Positions 29,690 through 40,539 of a stretch of DNA of 64,000 nt are shown piece after piece. The stretch comes from Branchinecta lynchi (taxonomy: Eukaryota > Arthropoda > Branchiopoda > Anostraca > Branchinectidae). The stretch lies in the NCBI GenBank assembly GCA_023053575.1, contig JAKZAP010000016.1:19114030-19178029 (forward strand). The letters run 5' to 3'. Made by a program: the position numbers and the translations under genes. The stretch's first letter is position 1. Each line of letters starts with the position of its first letter. The notes under the pieces are model-generated. The model searched no databases. It worked only from the letters and a program-made list of their open reading frames with translations, and had not been told where the DNA came from.

Positions 29690-31360
29690 AATAAGGATTC
29701 GTGAGTGACTGCTTTGGTCTCCCCTGGAAAGGCAGGTGGAGCAGCCCCCTTCCCCCAAGCAAACAAGATCTAAGAGCTCATGTGACACTTGATACGAGAA
29801 GGTGGTGTGAGAAACGAGAAAGTAACTCTAAGATTTTTCCGGGAATTCCGATACCCCTTCCCACCGTGGTCGGATCCAGTCCCGACCCTAAGATATGTCA
29901 TCTAAGGCATACGAGCTAGCTACTTTCCAAGTTTCACTCAAATCACTTTACTCGTATAACCCATATGCGAGCCCTAACATTTCCAAGACTCCCCCTTCAC
30001 CCCCCCCCCACTGTAGCCAAATACGACTCAGATACATAGACTTCACATCTCTAGCATCTCCTCTTACGGTCCGTCAAGTTTAACTCGAGTCGGAGAATAT
30101 ATACAAATTTGAGATCCACGCTTCATCATCATCCTACCTTGGTCGGATCCAGTCCAGACGCAAAATAGCAAATACAGTCCAACTTACATTCCATTCTGCC
30201 CACCCGTTTCATTTCTGTGCATGTCACAAAGTCCCCCCCCCCCCTGCCACTCACTCTCCCTACCTCAACTCCCCGAAAAACGGTCGGATGGCATTGGATT
30301 GGGTCCTTAAGTCTATTTGGTCGGGTCACTAATATGCTTGCCAAGTTTTATCGTCCTTAGCACATCTGGAAGTATCCTATCTCGCGATCACCGGAATTCC
30401 GGGAACCCCCTCGAACTCCTCCAAAAGAACCCCGATATGATCTGGTCCGGTCAAGAACGTATCTAATGCTTATTCTTCTTTTTTCCACCAAAATCCATCC
30501 CGATCCCTCGACACAAAGCGTTTCACAAAACTTCCGGTGCCCCTTCCACCCCCCCCCCCCCCCCCACCCCCCCCCCCAAGTATCGGATCCGGTCTGGACT
30601 TGACACGGAACATCTGAGACAATAGCTCTTTCCACTTGCCAAGTTTCATTAAAATCCGATCGCCCGTTCAAAAGTTATAAATGCCACTAGATTCCTGAAT
30701 CCCCATCCCTCCACTCCCCCCATGATGTTTGGATCGTGCAAATGACTATTCACAAGTCGGTATATCTGGATCCCTCAGATTCCTGCCGAGTTTCGTCATC
30801 CTATTACACCAGGAAATACCGAACTCGCTGGATCACCCGCCCCCCCCCCAAACTCCCCCCACAGTGCCCGAATTTGGTCCGGTTATGTCAATGATGTATC
30901 TAGGACTTGTGCTTGTTTTTCCCATCAAGTTTCATCCCGATCCCTCCACTCTAAGCGTTTCCCAAGATTTCCGGTTTCCCCCTCCAGCTCCCCCCAAAGT
31001 CACCGGATCCGGTTCGGATCGGAAGTGGGTCGTCCGAGACACGAGGTCTTTCCAAACTTCCAGTTTCATTTCACCCATTCAAAAGTGAGAAATACCTCAA
31101 GATTCTAGATTCCCCATTCAAAAGTGAGAAATACCTCAAGATTCTAGATTCCTTCTACTCCCCCCACGGTTCTCGGACCGGAGAAGTGACTATTTCCAAC
31201 TTGATCAGTTGGGGTCCCTGATACGCCTGCCAAGTTTCATCGACCTAGCTTATGTGGAAGTGCTCAAACTAGCAAAACCCGGACCGACCGACAGACCGAC
31301 GGAAAGACAGAAACTGCGATCGCTATATGGTACTTGGCCGAAGGACAAGTGGTCTTCTTC
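29690..31360 (-). repeat. Family E element with degenerate internal units
   Basis: Several diverged units of roughly 280 bp in the orientation opposite to the 55.7-kb array: AAGTTTCATCCCGATCCCTC, CCGGATCCGGTTCGGATCGG and AAGTTTCATCGACCTAGCTT. It ends at the family's terminal block ACCGACCGACAGACCGACGG, then GCGATCGCTATATGG and CTTGGCCGAAGGACAAGTG. Poly-C runs at about 30235-30244 and 30549-30577. Frames on both strands are artefacts. Confidence 0.8.
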
Positions 31361-32649
31361 TTCCAGAATTATCCAAGCTGATAAAGCATTGTCCAAATCG
31401 GTGATATAACGTATATTACGGCGTATAAGAGTTGTTACAGATTCCTCTTTTCCTCGGAGCGCGCTGTAATAAGGTTCACAAAGAGAATAGACTAGCGTTA
31501 TATTCTCGCTTGTGCAAGGCCAATCAGGTCGCTTGGTTGGTTCCGCCAGCAGTCCGAGGAAAGGAGCAGCGTCACCAGGGTTGCCACGGGAAGCACTGAA
31601 GTTCTACTTTGTTGGAAGCTGAAGAAACAACTTTTCTTCAAAAGAACACGTTTAGTTCTGTTATTACTGTAAATACAATATAGAGTAACTGAGGTCTTGC
31701 TCCGACCCAGGATGAAAGAGAACTCTTTTGGCTACGACTCATTCCTTAGCCAAAATACTTAGAATGAAATGGATCAAAGCCTGACCTCGGATTAGCGAGC
31801 AGTTAACTGGAGCTAGTGGATGAAGACCGAGTGACCTATCGTCACGATGCCGGGAAATTAATGATGGTGATGGAAACCGAAGAGATATATAGAAAAGTAG
31901 GCGATAGAGGGAGGGAACAACTAGGAGGACTATTGCAGAGCAAAGTGCTATGGGATGTCTCCATAACACTGCTAGTTCGAGAACCAATGCTGTCCGTCCA
32001 TAGATTTAATAGCTTTTTACAATGGGCGCCAATTTTTACTCGTGTACTTCAGGTAGTAGTAAGAATACTTTTTCTGATCTTCAGGAACTCGAAAAATTGT
32101 ACCAGCTTGGCAACACAGAGCGGTATAAGAGCCTTTCGGGTTTATATTTGAACAGGCGTGCGTGTTAAGACGTAAACATCATGTATAGCGCAATTCAACT
32201 TATTGCACCAATTTGGACAATGCTTAACTTCCGAAAAGGGAAGCCGCTTGCAACACCATCTACCTTTTAGACTGCTAAGCTTGTCGGGAACCGCTAAGTA
32301 GATTGGCTTTATCTCCAGGTAAAGTCAATAACAACGTCGGGCGCATGATCTCGGAAATCCTCTCCACGAGAGAAACTACTAGCTCTGAACGAGTCTTATC
32401 CATCTTTCCTTGCGGGAAATGGTGAATTATTTTTGTTATTACTCAGCTGTATTCTCGCCGGAAGCCGGAAGAATACTGATCAGCTGATCGAAGAAGCATC
32501 CAAATAAGTAAGATCGTTAGTTATAGATTAGATTGGTCTGTTGTAGGTTTTTCGCTGGAAAAGGGTAGATCGAAAGATTGGGAGAGAACACCCTGAATAA
32601 GATTTGCGAGGGGTAAATACACAAATTCTCTATTTTTTAAGAGAAAATG
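31361..32649. other. No gene recognised
   Basis: Contains a 111-codon plus-strand frame (31816-32151, MDEDRVTYRHDAGKLMMVME) with no domain I know. The flanking sequence (TGTTACAGATTCCTC at 31434, GACCCAGGATGAAAGAG at 31704) faintly recalls an LTR followed by a leader, but no repeat pair or primer-binding site could be confirmed. Confidence 0.3.
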
Positions 32650-33500
32650 CCCGAGATGATTAATTTTTGTGTCCGAACCGGATTCGGGCACGCTGGATGG
32701 AAACTGGAGTGAGGTCAGTCGGATATTTCCCGAAAATGCTCACAGATTCGTGTGAAACGCTTTAAGGCATGAAACGTTCTTGTCCTACGTAACAACCAAT
32801 TTCGAGCAAGAACAGAGGTACAAATGAAAGGAGACACCCAACATATGTGTCTTTATGTGTTTTATTTATTTTCTTATATTTACTCCGCTTTTTCGAAATG
32901 GCGGTTTACGAATAAATTACTTGCTTACTTACTTATTATATTCGCAAGGATTATGTTTTAAGTGCCAATCTTGTTTTTTTTTTCTTTCAGAAATTGCATT
33001 TCTAATTATTAAATAATACGTAGATTTTGTCTAGAGAAAATACCGTATGTGCCCCAACCGGATTCGGGCAGACTAGGGGGAGTTGGAGCGAGGTCAGCCG
33101 GAAATTTCTCACCGAAAATGTGTAGATTCGAGTAAATATGTCGGCATGAAACATTCTTGTCCTATGCCCTAACCGATTTAGAGCAGGATTAAGTATTAAC
33201 TTTCGCAAGGATTAAGTTATTGCATGGCATTGCTGATCGTTCAGTAATGTGGAGATTTTCTAGATGACTCTTTTACTTTTACGTTTTACGTTTACTTTGG
33301 AAGGGAAATGGAGTGAGGTCAGCCGGACGTTTCCCGAAAGTGCTCAGATTCGATTGAAACGTGTGAAACCAAGGTGATACGAGCAGAAGGATGTCCATTT
33401 TTAGGCCCACACAGCGTCCGGTGACGCTTGGGGCAGTCTGTGGGGAATTTGAGAAGCCTTCATTTGCCCGCTTACATTGCCTACTCGTAACAACAGCCAT
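32650..33500. repeat. Family L: three diverged direct repeats
   Basis: The block GGAGTGAGGTCAGxCGGA, TTTCCCGAAAxTGCTCA recurs at about 32710, 33090 and 33310. The first two are preceded by CCGGATTCGGGCA and followed by a CATGAAACxTTCTTGTCCTA block. A LINE 3' tail lies between units 1 and 2. The array ends at CCTACTCGTAACAACAGCCA, which resembles the right end of family E (58311). Confidence 0.65.
32840..32945 (+). repeat. LINE 3' tail with CCGC/GCGG hairpin
   Basis: TATGTGTTTTATTTATTTTC, then ACTCCGCTTTTTCGAAATGG with CGG, then (ACTTGCTTACTT)-type simple repeat. CCGC pairs with GCGG over a short loop. The same design occurs at 53165-53220 and, decayed, at 19385. In LINEs such hairpins are what the RT recognises for priming. 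Confidence 0.65.
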
Positions 33501-33610
33501 ATGAGCTCATAGCTCTTTTTCTTTGCTAGGTTTCTGTCAAGCCTGTAGAAATCAAATTACCTCCGCAGAGGGGTGTCCATTGTCTGACAAGGCAGGGACA
33601 AAGACCTAAC

Positions 33611-33760
33611 CATAATTTTATTTTTCACCCATCAGAAAGTAGAAGGCACAGACGGAATAGGAAAAAGGGAAGAAAAGAAAAAGAAAACACTGCAATAAAA
33701 GGAAAACAAACAAATATAGAGACTGCGACAAAAATACCTATCTACAGGACTTTTCATGAA
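33611..33760. repeat. Dispersed repeat shared with 880-1075
   Basis: ATTTTATTTTTCACCCATCA followed by the same A/G-rich body as at 905-1060. No TIR or tail identified. Confidence 0.6.
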
Positions 33761-34319
33761 CTTGCATGGTATTCCTTCTCATCGCCTAGCTCTTGTCTTT
33801 TCTTTAGGGAGAGGAGAAGAAATATTGTTTGCATTTTAAACAAGTGCGCAAGCGCTCAGACATGGAGTGTTAAAGTAAAATGTTTATCACATCTTATATA
33901 CCAACACCGTTAGAACCGAGACCTTTCACATCCCCAGTAATGAGACAAATATTGAAATTACCTAATTTGAAATCATTCCACTTTAAAAGCTTTTAATGTA
34001 AACCAACCGCATGTAGAAATCCAAAGAGATCTTGAAGATCTTGCAAGAACGGTTTCAGTTTCAATACGGAATGTCTTGCTTGCCAGCCAGTCTAACCCTC
34101 TAAACCTCTTTTCAACTAGCAAGGTAATAGCAAGCGCAATAAACCAAATCGTAGCAACCTAATACCCACTTTGTAACAACTTCATTCAGAACGGCATATC
34201 ATCGATCATATGACAAAACCGCCCAGTTTCGCACTTTTCATTAAGGATTGAAGTACATCTCGTGGTCTTTTTTTGTTACTGTTACACCAAAATCCAGTTC
34301 TATACATATATATCCACAA
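33761..34319. other. No gene seen
   Basis: No frames, ends or repeats recognised, apart from CAAGTGCGCAAGCGCTCAGA (about 33841), whose reverse complement recurs near 38571-38590. Confidence 0.35.
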
Positions 34320-35060
34320 GTATACAAAAGTTGAACTTGAGACCTGTCATAGACGAACTTGGCTCATGGGAAATCTGGGCCCAGCTGCCCATGAGCGGGA
34401 GAGCGGGCGGGGGGGGGGGGGGGGCATCTAAACGCGTACCTAGACCAATATTTCTTCAAGTACACCAACTTAGAGTTTGATTCCAGTCACGGGTCAAAAG
34501 TTTAACTCATGGGCAATTGGAGCCCTCTTGTCCATGAACGTGGAGGGTGGGAGAGGGTGGTTCAGTTCCGCATATATATTCCCAACCCTAAGATCTAAAA
34601 GAACAAGGAATTTCATCGTCCTATCTCCATTTATTGTCAAACTAAAACATTCAAAAGTGGGCAATCTGGGCCCAATTGCCCCTGTACCAAGTGGGCGGGT
34701 TTGGGACCCCCAAAAAAGCAAAAAGAGACCCCAAAACTCACAGGCCTACCAAGTTTCAACTTGATAGTTTGATACCTGTAGATTCCTGTCACGTGTCATG
34801 AACTTATACTCTTGAGCAATCTAGGCCCAGTTCCCCATATGAACGGGGTGGGGGTGCAACTTTATACATAATTTTCAAGCCCTGGGATCTACAAGTACAA
34901 GGAATTTCATCATTCTATGTCCAGCTCTGGTCATGTTATAAATATTATTCACTGGCATTCAGGGCCCAATTGTCCCTGAACCGGGTGGGTGTGGGGTGAG
35001 ACCGCCAAAAGGCACACCTGGACCCCAATACCTGCAAGTGTACCAAAATTGAACTTGCAA
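34320..35060. repeat. Family A repeat array, about 300-bp period
   Basis: Four diverged half-units, each containing a variant of GGGCAATCTGGGCCCAATTG followed by a G-rich block. Alternating halves recur at about 300 bp (for example CCTGTCAC and GATTCCAGTCACGGGTCA). A poly-G run lies at 34407-34422. Frames here are artefacts. The array abuts the large TIR element at 35155. Confidence 0.75.
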
Positions 35061-35689
35061 ATAAAAAAATGCAAATAAAACGTCAATTGACGATTCAAGT
35101 TGACCGGAAAGGTGAATCGAATGCGGCGAAGGTTTCTGTGAACCTTTCAGAAGCGGCACTGCCTAGGGAACCGGGATCCGTACGTTATGTCCTACGGGCT
35201 CCGGAACCGGTAGTTCTCACGGAAACCAAACTATATGAGCTGCGATTCCGGGATCTGACGTCATTGACTAACTGAAACTTGTATTTGCTGGCTCCCGTTC
35301 CTGTAGTAATGGAACTAGCTCACGGAAACTTCATCGTACCAGCTTCTCGTCCGGTAGTCTAACGGAATTATGTACTCAGAAGCTAGGGAGCCGGTAGATG
35401 AGACCGGAAACTATATATCTGAAGCTCGTGTTCCGGTAGTGTCTACATAGAATATAATTCACGGAATAGTTTAGATGAGAGCTAGGATGCCGGGATTTCA
35501 CTGACTTGGAGAAAATAACATGGGAAAAAATCCACTACCGGAACCCATATATTGATAGCTAAGGTACCGGCAGCAAAAACTATTTGATTGAAAATGTCCA
35601 GCTCACGGACACAGATGGCTATGGGCTAGGGGTCCGGTAGTGCCAAAAAATTAAAAATTTTAAACTCACGGACCCATGTCAGTGCCAAC

Positions 35690-36105
35690 TAGAGTCGTAT
35701 TCTCGCCGTTCCATGAGGACTCCTCTGGGAATTGATTGAAGGGAACTGCGAGAATAGAAGGAGTCACTCCATGTGGACTCCAAGTACAAAAACGGCGAGA
35801 ACACGGGGAATGCTTCCAAAATGGATTTTGTTTGAAAAAAAATATGTCGGTGACGAAATTAGTCTGGATCCACATTATTTGTGGTTTTGTTTATTCTGAT
35901 TGTTTCTAATTAATTTTACATTTCACCAACACCAGCAAAATTGATTCCACTCCGAATCTGAAAAATTTTTGATGATGCAGATGATAATCGGAGCATTCCC
36001 CGTCCGCGGGGACTCGCGAGAATACGGGGAGTGAGTCCCCGGGATAAACAAAACTGCGGGGACTCCTCAAGTGGAGTCCTCGCGGAACGGCGAGAATACA
36101 CCTTA
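35690..36105. mobile_element. Nested TIR element (TATTCTCGCCGTTCC ends)
   Basis: Left terminus GTCGTATTCTCGCCGTTCC, right terminus GGAACGGCGAGAATACACC. Between them, several GGGGACTCxxC and CGGCGAGAACACGGGGAA words also pair with their complements. It lies within the larger TIR element and so is younger. Confidence 0.8.
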
Positions 36106-36264
36106 GCAAACTGGAAGTGAAATAACTCACGGAACCCAACTCCTGCGGGCTAGGGTTCCGATAGTGCCAAAAATTAAAATTACAAACTCACGGACACGTG
36201 TCAATCGGGACTTGTAGTCCAGTAGAGCTCAAGGAACCCAACTTCAATGGGCTAGGGTTCCAGC

Positions 36265-36508
36265 CAGAGGCGTTACTAGGCAAAATGTTTCGTTTTTTTT
36301 TGTGGGGGGACGAGGCATTTACCGACTGGCTGGTAATTCTTACCGACTTTTTCCACTGATCCACTGATTTTCAGAAAAAACGACTGTTTTGACGAAATCG
36401 TCCAATTTTCAGAAAAAACTACTGTTTTCCTGTTGTCACGAAAAACAGACTGCCGACTGGCCGACAGCATTGGGGGGGCGTCTCCCCCCCCCCGTCGTGA
36501 CACCCTTG
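36265..36508. mobile_element. Family F hAT MITE with exact 8-bp TSD
   Basis: Begins CAGAGGCGTTACTAG and ends GTCGTGACACCCTTG. It is flanked by an exact 8-bp duplication GTTCCAGC (36257-36264 and 36509-36516). The interior carries the family words GACTGGCTGG, CAGAAAAAACGACTG and a G/C run. It is nested in the 2.25-kb TIR element. Confidence 0.93.
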
Positions 36509-37403
36509 GTTCCAGCAGTGATTGATACTTGTTGACATTTCTTGCCCCATGAATTGATAATATTTGCTACGGACTCTTGAAGTCCATATTGACATGTCTC
36601 CGTGAGTTCGTTTTTTTTTTTGCACTACCGGAACCCTAGCCCATGGGAGATGGGTTCCGTTAGTTAAAAATATTCGCTTATGGACTCCTAGTCTGCACTA
36701 ACATGGGTCCCTGAGTTCAAAATATTAATTTTTTGCACTACCGGAACCCTAGTCCATCGGAGATGGGTTCCGTGAGTTAAAAATATTCGCTCCTGGACTC
36801 CTAGTTCAACATGGGTCCCTGAGTCCAAAAATATTAAAATTGTTGCACTACCTGAACTCTAGTCCATCGGAGATGGGTTCCGTGAGTTACTAATATTTGG
36901 AGCCTGACTCCAAGCTCATATTGACGAAGTGTCTGTGAGTTCGTAATCTTCCGTTTTGGCACTTCAGATAAATAATCGTTGCTACCGGTACCTTAGCTCT
37001 CACTATATGGGTTCCGGTAGTGGATTTTTGCCCATATTATTTTCTCTAAGTCAGTGAAAATCCCGGCATCGTAGCTCTCATCCACACTATTCTGCGAGTT
37101 CTATATTCCACGTAGACACTACCGAAAACACAAGCTCAAATTAAACAGTTTCCGGTGACAACTATCGGCTCTTTAGCTTCTGAGTACACAAATCTGTGAG
37201 ACTACCGGACGAGTAGCTGGTGCGATGAAATTTCCGTGATTTGTTTCCACTTACTACCGGAAAGGGAGCCAGCACATACAAATTTCTGTTAGTCAATGAC
37301 GTCAGATCCCAGAATAGCAGCTATATGGTTTGGTTTCCGTGAAACTACCGGTTCCGTGGCCCGTAGGACATAAAGTACGGCTCCCGGGTCCCTAGACAGT
37401 GCC

Positions 37404-37889
37404 TTTAAAAGTAGATCAGAACTTCATCACTGAGGAAAATTCCTATGTTTGTTTTGTGAGGAGAATTTGCACTAAACCAGTTTTCATCCCATGTCAACTG
37501 CGATTGATGTTGTCTGTAATTTTTACTGTTCTATTATGCTCCTGTATCCTTTCAAATGCGACCACTCTCATACTGTCTGCTTCATCCGATTCGTTGCTCC
37601 GCACATTCATTAAAAGGCGGAAGTTTTAAAAAATTCAAACAGCAAGGTAGAAAACGGAAAGAAGGAAGAAAATAGGGACCGACGACAACGTCGGACCCAG
37701 TGGCTCTGCAGTTTTGGATTGGAACTAGAAACATAATTTAAGCAGATGGACAGGCACTGGTAATACAAATGTTTTGATTAGGAGAGAGGCTGTGGAGTTT
37801 ACTATTATGAATTCTTTACATTTTAATTAGAAACAGTGCAGAAGAGTTTGGAGCTACTCAACAAAAAGCCATTGCTTCAGCTTCAGTCT
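37404..37889. other. No gene seen
   Basis: A 76-codon frame (37399-37629) has a hydrophobic middle but no recognisable family and no supporting gene structure. Confidence 0.3.
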
Positions 37890-38110
37890 AGAATTTGTGT
37901 CTGTTTTTAGTGTAGTGTTCAGCTTTCGGTTTTCACCATATTTTGTGGAGCTCATAACTCGTGAACGAGTGCAAGTATCAAGTTCAAGCTTCATCTGTTC
38001 ATACACTTGCGGAGATTGGGGTTTAGTTGTGCCTTTTGGGGGTCTCGCACCCTGTCCACCCCAACCAGTTCATGGGCAACTGGGCCCAGATTTCCCATGA
38101 GTTTCGTCTA
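37890..38110. repeat. Family A repeat fragment
   Basis: Ends in TTCATGGGCAACTGGGCCCA, GATTTCCCATGAG, the family A phrase; starts with CTCATAACTCGTGAACGAGT. Confidence 0.6.
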
Positions 38111-38649
38111 TGAGTGTTGTATATTTGGGGAGATATATCTATGGATGAGGATTTGGTGTAACATCATTAAATAAGACTATGGAACGTACTTTGATTTTCA
38201 ATGAACAGATGGAAACTGGACTGTTTTGTCATATGATCAATGATATGCCGTACTTAATGAATTGTGACAAAGGGGGCATTAGTCTGCTACGAATTGGTTT
38301 ATTGCACTTGTTATTACCTTGCTAATGAACAAGAGGTTTAAAGGGTGGGATTGGCAGGCAGACCATTCAGTGTTGGAACAAATGCTATTTGTGCAAGATC
38401 TTCAACATTTCTTTGGATTTATACTGGTAGTTTGTTTACATTTAAAGCTTTTAAAGGATGGTGATTACAATGTTATTTCAATACTTGTTTGGTTATTGGG
38501 GAAGAGAAATGTCTTGGTTCTACAGCTGTTTGTACATAAATGTGATAAACATTTACTTTTACACTCCATGCTTGAGCGCTTGCGCACTTGTTTAATTCCC
38601 TTTTAAGCCAGTTACGCCAGTTGGATCTTTTTTGCCACTGCAAAACTGA

Positions 38650-38815
38650 TATGTTACCTACATTTTATTAGAGATATATATTTTAGTCCTTCTTCGCAAG
38701 AGTCCTCTTCAGGCTCAAGCTGGAAAAGGAACTTCAAACATCTCATTTTCCAGCTTGGGCGTCCCTTGCCAAGAAGTGCAGAAATCTAGCTCTAGTAAAA
38801 TGTAGCTGGCTTACC
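38650..38815. mobile_element. Hammerhead-family inverted dimer, decayed (copy F)
   Basis: The minus arm (about 38672-38716: CTGAAGA core, stem II GGACTCTT with AAGGAC, but GAAA changed to TAAA) meets a plus arm at about 38745-38800 whose core is partly deleted. The outer ends CATTTTATTAGAGA and TCTAGTAAAATG are inverted. Same head-to-head plan as at 62586-62889 but older. Confidence 0.6.
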
Positions 38816-39008
38816 TGTTTTGTAGTGTCATTGGCAGTCAGCTTTGGCTAAAGGAATATTTAATCAGTTACCGTAGATCTTTTTGAGAGAAGGCATTTCT
38901 GGAAATTTCAAACTTGGTTTGTGGTTGGATATCCCTTTACTATCATTGTTCAGAAGGTGTTCCAAAACCAGTTCCAAACCCAATCATACACAAAACAACA
39001 GGTTGTAT

Positions 39009-39247
39009 CAGGGGCGTCACATATGGGGGGGGGGCAATATTGCCGGACATTCAATACAAAATATCCAAGTTTCTTTTTTCTTAGAAACAGTTGATTTTTC
39101 TTAAAATAAGTCAATTTTTCATCAAAACAGTATTGTTTTCTTTAAAATAGTTGTTTTTCTACAAAAAAACAGTCTGTAAAAATGATCAACCAGTCGGTGA
39201 ATACCTTGCCCCCCCAAAAAAAAACATTTTGGCTAGTAACTTCTCTG
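39009..39247. mobile_element. Family F hAT MITE
   Basis: CAGGGGCGTCAC start and TTTTGGCTAGTAACTTCTCTG end, with the interior AGTCGGTxAA and poly-G runs of the family. The flanks GGTTGTAT and GTTTGTAG match at 6 of 8 positions, a decayed target duplication. Confidence 0.85.
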
Positions 39248-39587
39248 GTTTGTAGTAAGCTAAAGTGCTGTCAGTTTGGGGAGCAGAGGGTAGTCTACAG
39301 TAGCCTAGAGATAGGCTTATTTGAACAGGTGCTTGAAAATTGAATAGTGTAGTTTTTGGCTAAACGGTAGAGTGAAGATCGAAAAGACCTATTCGGGTGT
39401 TTTCAGGGGCCCTTATTTAGCTACTTTATTTGCACAACAAGTGCATGAAAATGGCACTGGTCAAATTTAAAGAAAGTTCAACCTGTATTGTAGCGTATAC
39501 CAAATGAAAGGCCACTGTGCCTGAATGTTAGTAGCACAGTAACCTGCTGCAAGGGTATCCCACCATATAGGGGTAACCGGGTGGGAG

Positions 39588-39919
39588 CAGGGGCGTCACA
39601 ACTAGGGGTGAAGGGGGGGCCCCCCCCCTCGAACGTTGTCAGTAAAAATAGCTAATCTTCCGAATTTAAAAAAATAGTCGGTATTTTTCTTGGAAACAGT
39701 CGATTTCCTTTAAAAACAGTCGGTTTCTCCTAAAAAATAGCAATATTTTCTTAAAAATGTTTTTTTTTCTTAAAATCAGCCGATTTTTCATCAACACAGT
39801 CGTTTCTTCTCTCAGTAATAGTCGTATTTATCTGCAAAAACAGTCGGTAAAAATGGCCAGCCAGTCGGTAAATACCTGCCCCCCCCCCCTCCCCAAGATT
39901 TTGGCTAGTAACGCCTCTG
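39588..39919. mobile_element. Family F hAT MITE
   Basis: CAGGGGCGTCACAACTAG start, TTTTGGCTAGTAACGCCTCTG end. The interior repeats a CAGTCGGTTTCTCCTAAAAA-type phrase about seven times. The flanks GGTGGGAG and GCTAGGAG match at 6 of 8. Non-coding. Confidence 0.87.
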
Positions 39920-40169
39920 GCTAGGAGTATTCAACTTCTTATGCTTTTCCCACTAAGTCTGACTAGTAGCTTGAACAAAATAATTGTCTTCTTCTTTTCA
40001 TTGCCAAGGGATTTCAGGGCCCTGTATTACTGATTCACTGTACGTCTCTGATCGTTATATCCTTTCTCATTTCCGATATTTTGAAACTTGTGATATCATT
40101 TTTATCCACCAACAGCACTACACCGATTCTTACATCTGCCACATATGACTTATCGAAGCGAATCAGGCT

Positions 40170-40312
40170 CCAACTTCTGAACTGAAAAACAAAAAGCTCC
40201 TCAGATGGGATTTGAACCCACGACCTTCGGCTTACACGCCGGCACTCTACCAAGCTAGAGGCTTGTGAACATAATTTTCAAACCACTGCAGTTGTCAGAC
40301 AAAAGCTGGCTG
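40170..40312 (-). repeat. tRNA-containing repeat, copy 3
   Basis: On the minus strand: CTGCAGTGGTTTG, ATGTTCACAA, then a tRNA-like core (about 40197-40268) with TGGTAGAG, an anticodon arm CCGGCGTGTAAGCCG and box B GGTTCAAATCCC, then AGGAGC, a T5 run and TTTTTCAGTTCA. Position 33 is G instead of the invariant U, and the D-stem side is eroded, so it cannot be a working tRNA. Confidence 0.75.
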
Positions 40313-40539
40313 TAGTAACAGCAATCCCGCCGGAGCCAAATTCATTTAAGTAGTTCACATCCCATGTCGCGGGTTGCTTCCATGAAGGTCATTGGTCACA
40401 AATACCAGTTATGCAATTTTCTCCAAAACTGTAAGGCGTCTACGAGAGGCTAAAACTTGGGCTGTGACGGGGCACAATCAAAGGAGTCAGTAAGGTACGT
40501 TAGAATGTTAGAACAAATCTGCAGGCTATCTACTGCTAC

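Larger units (their letters stand above)
35155..37403. mobile_element. 2.25-kb TIR element with long inverted arms
   Basis: The ends GGCACTGCCTAGGGA and TCCCTAGACAGTGCC are inverted and the symmetry continues inward for several hundred bases (GGCTCCGGAACCGGTAGTT against AACTACCGGTTCCGTGGCCC; GATCTGACGTCATTGACTAA against TTAGTCAATGACGTCAGATC). The inner arms hold tandem units of about 115 bp built on CTACCGGAACCCTAG and ATGGGTTCCGTGAGTT. Two other elements sit inside (35690-36105 and 36265-36508). No transposase frame is present, so it is non-autonomous; superfamily unknown. Confidence 0.85.

Noticed and set aside
31816..32151. 111-codon frame (MDEDRVTYRHDAG...)
   Set aside because: No domain, no splice or promoter context, and a competing frame on the other strand; not called as a gene.
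40197..40268. Functional tRNA gene on the minus strand
   Set aside because: Position 33 is not U and the D-arm is eroded; best explained as a decayed copy of the tRNA-containing repeat.
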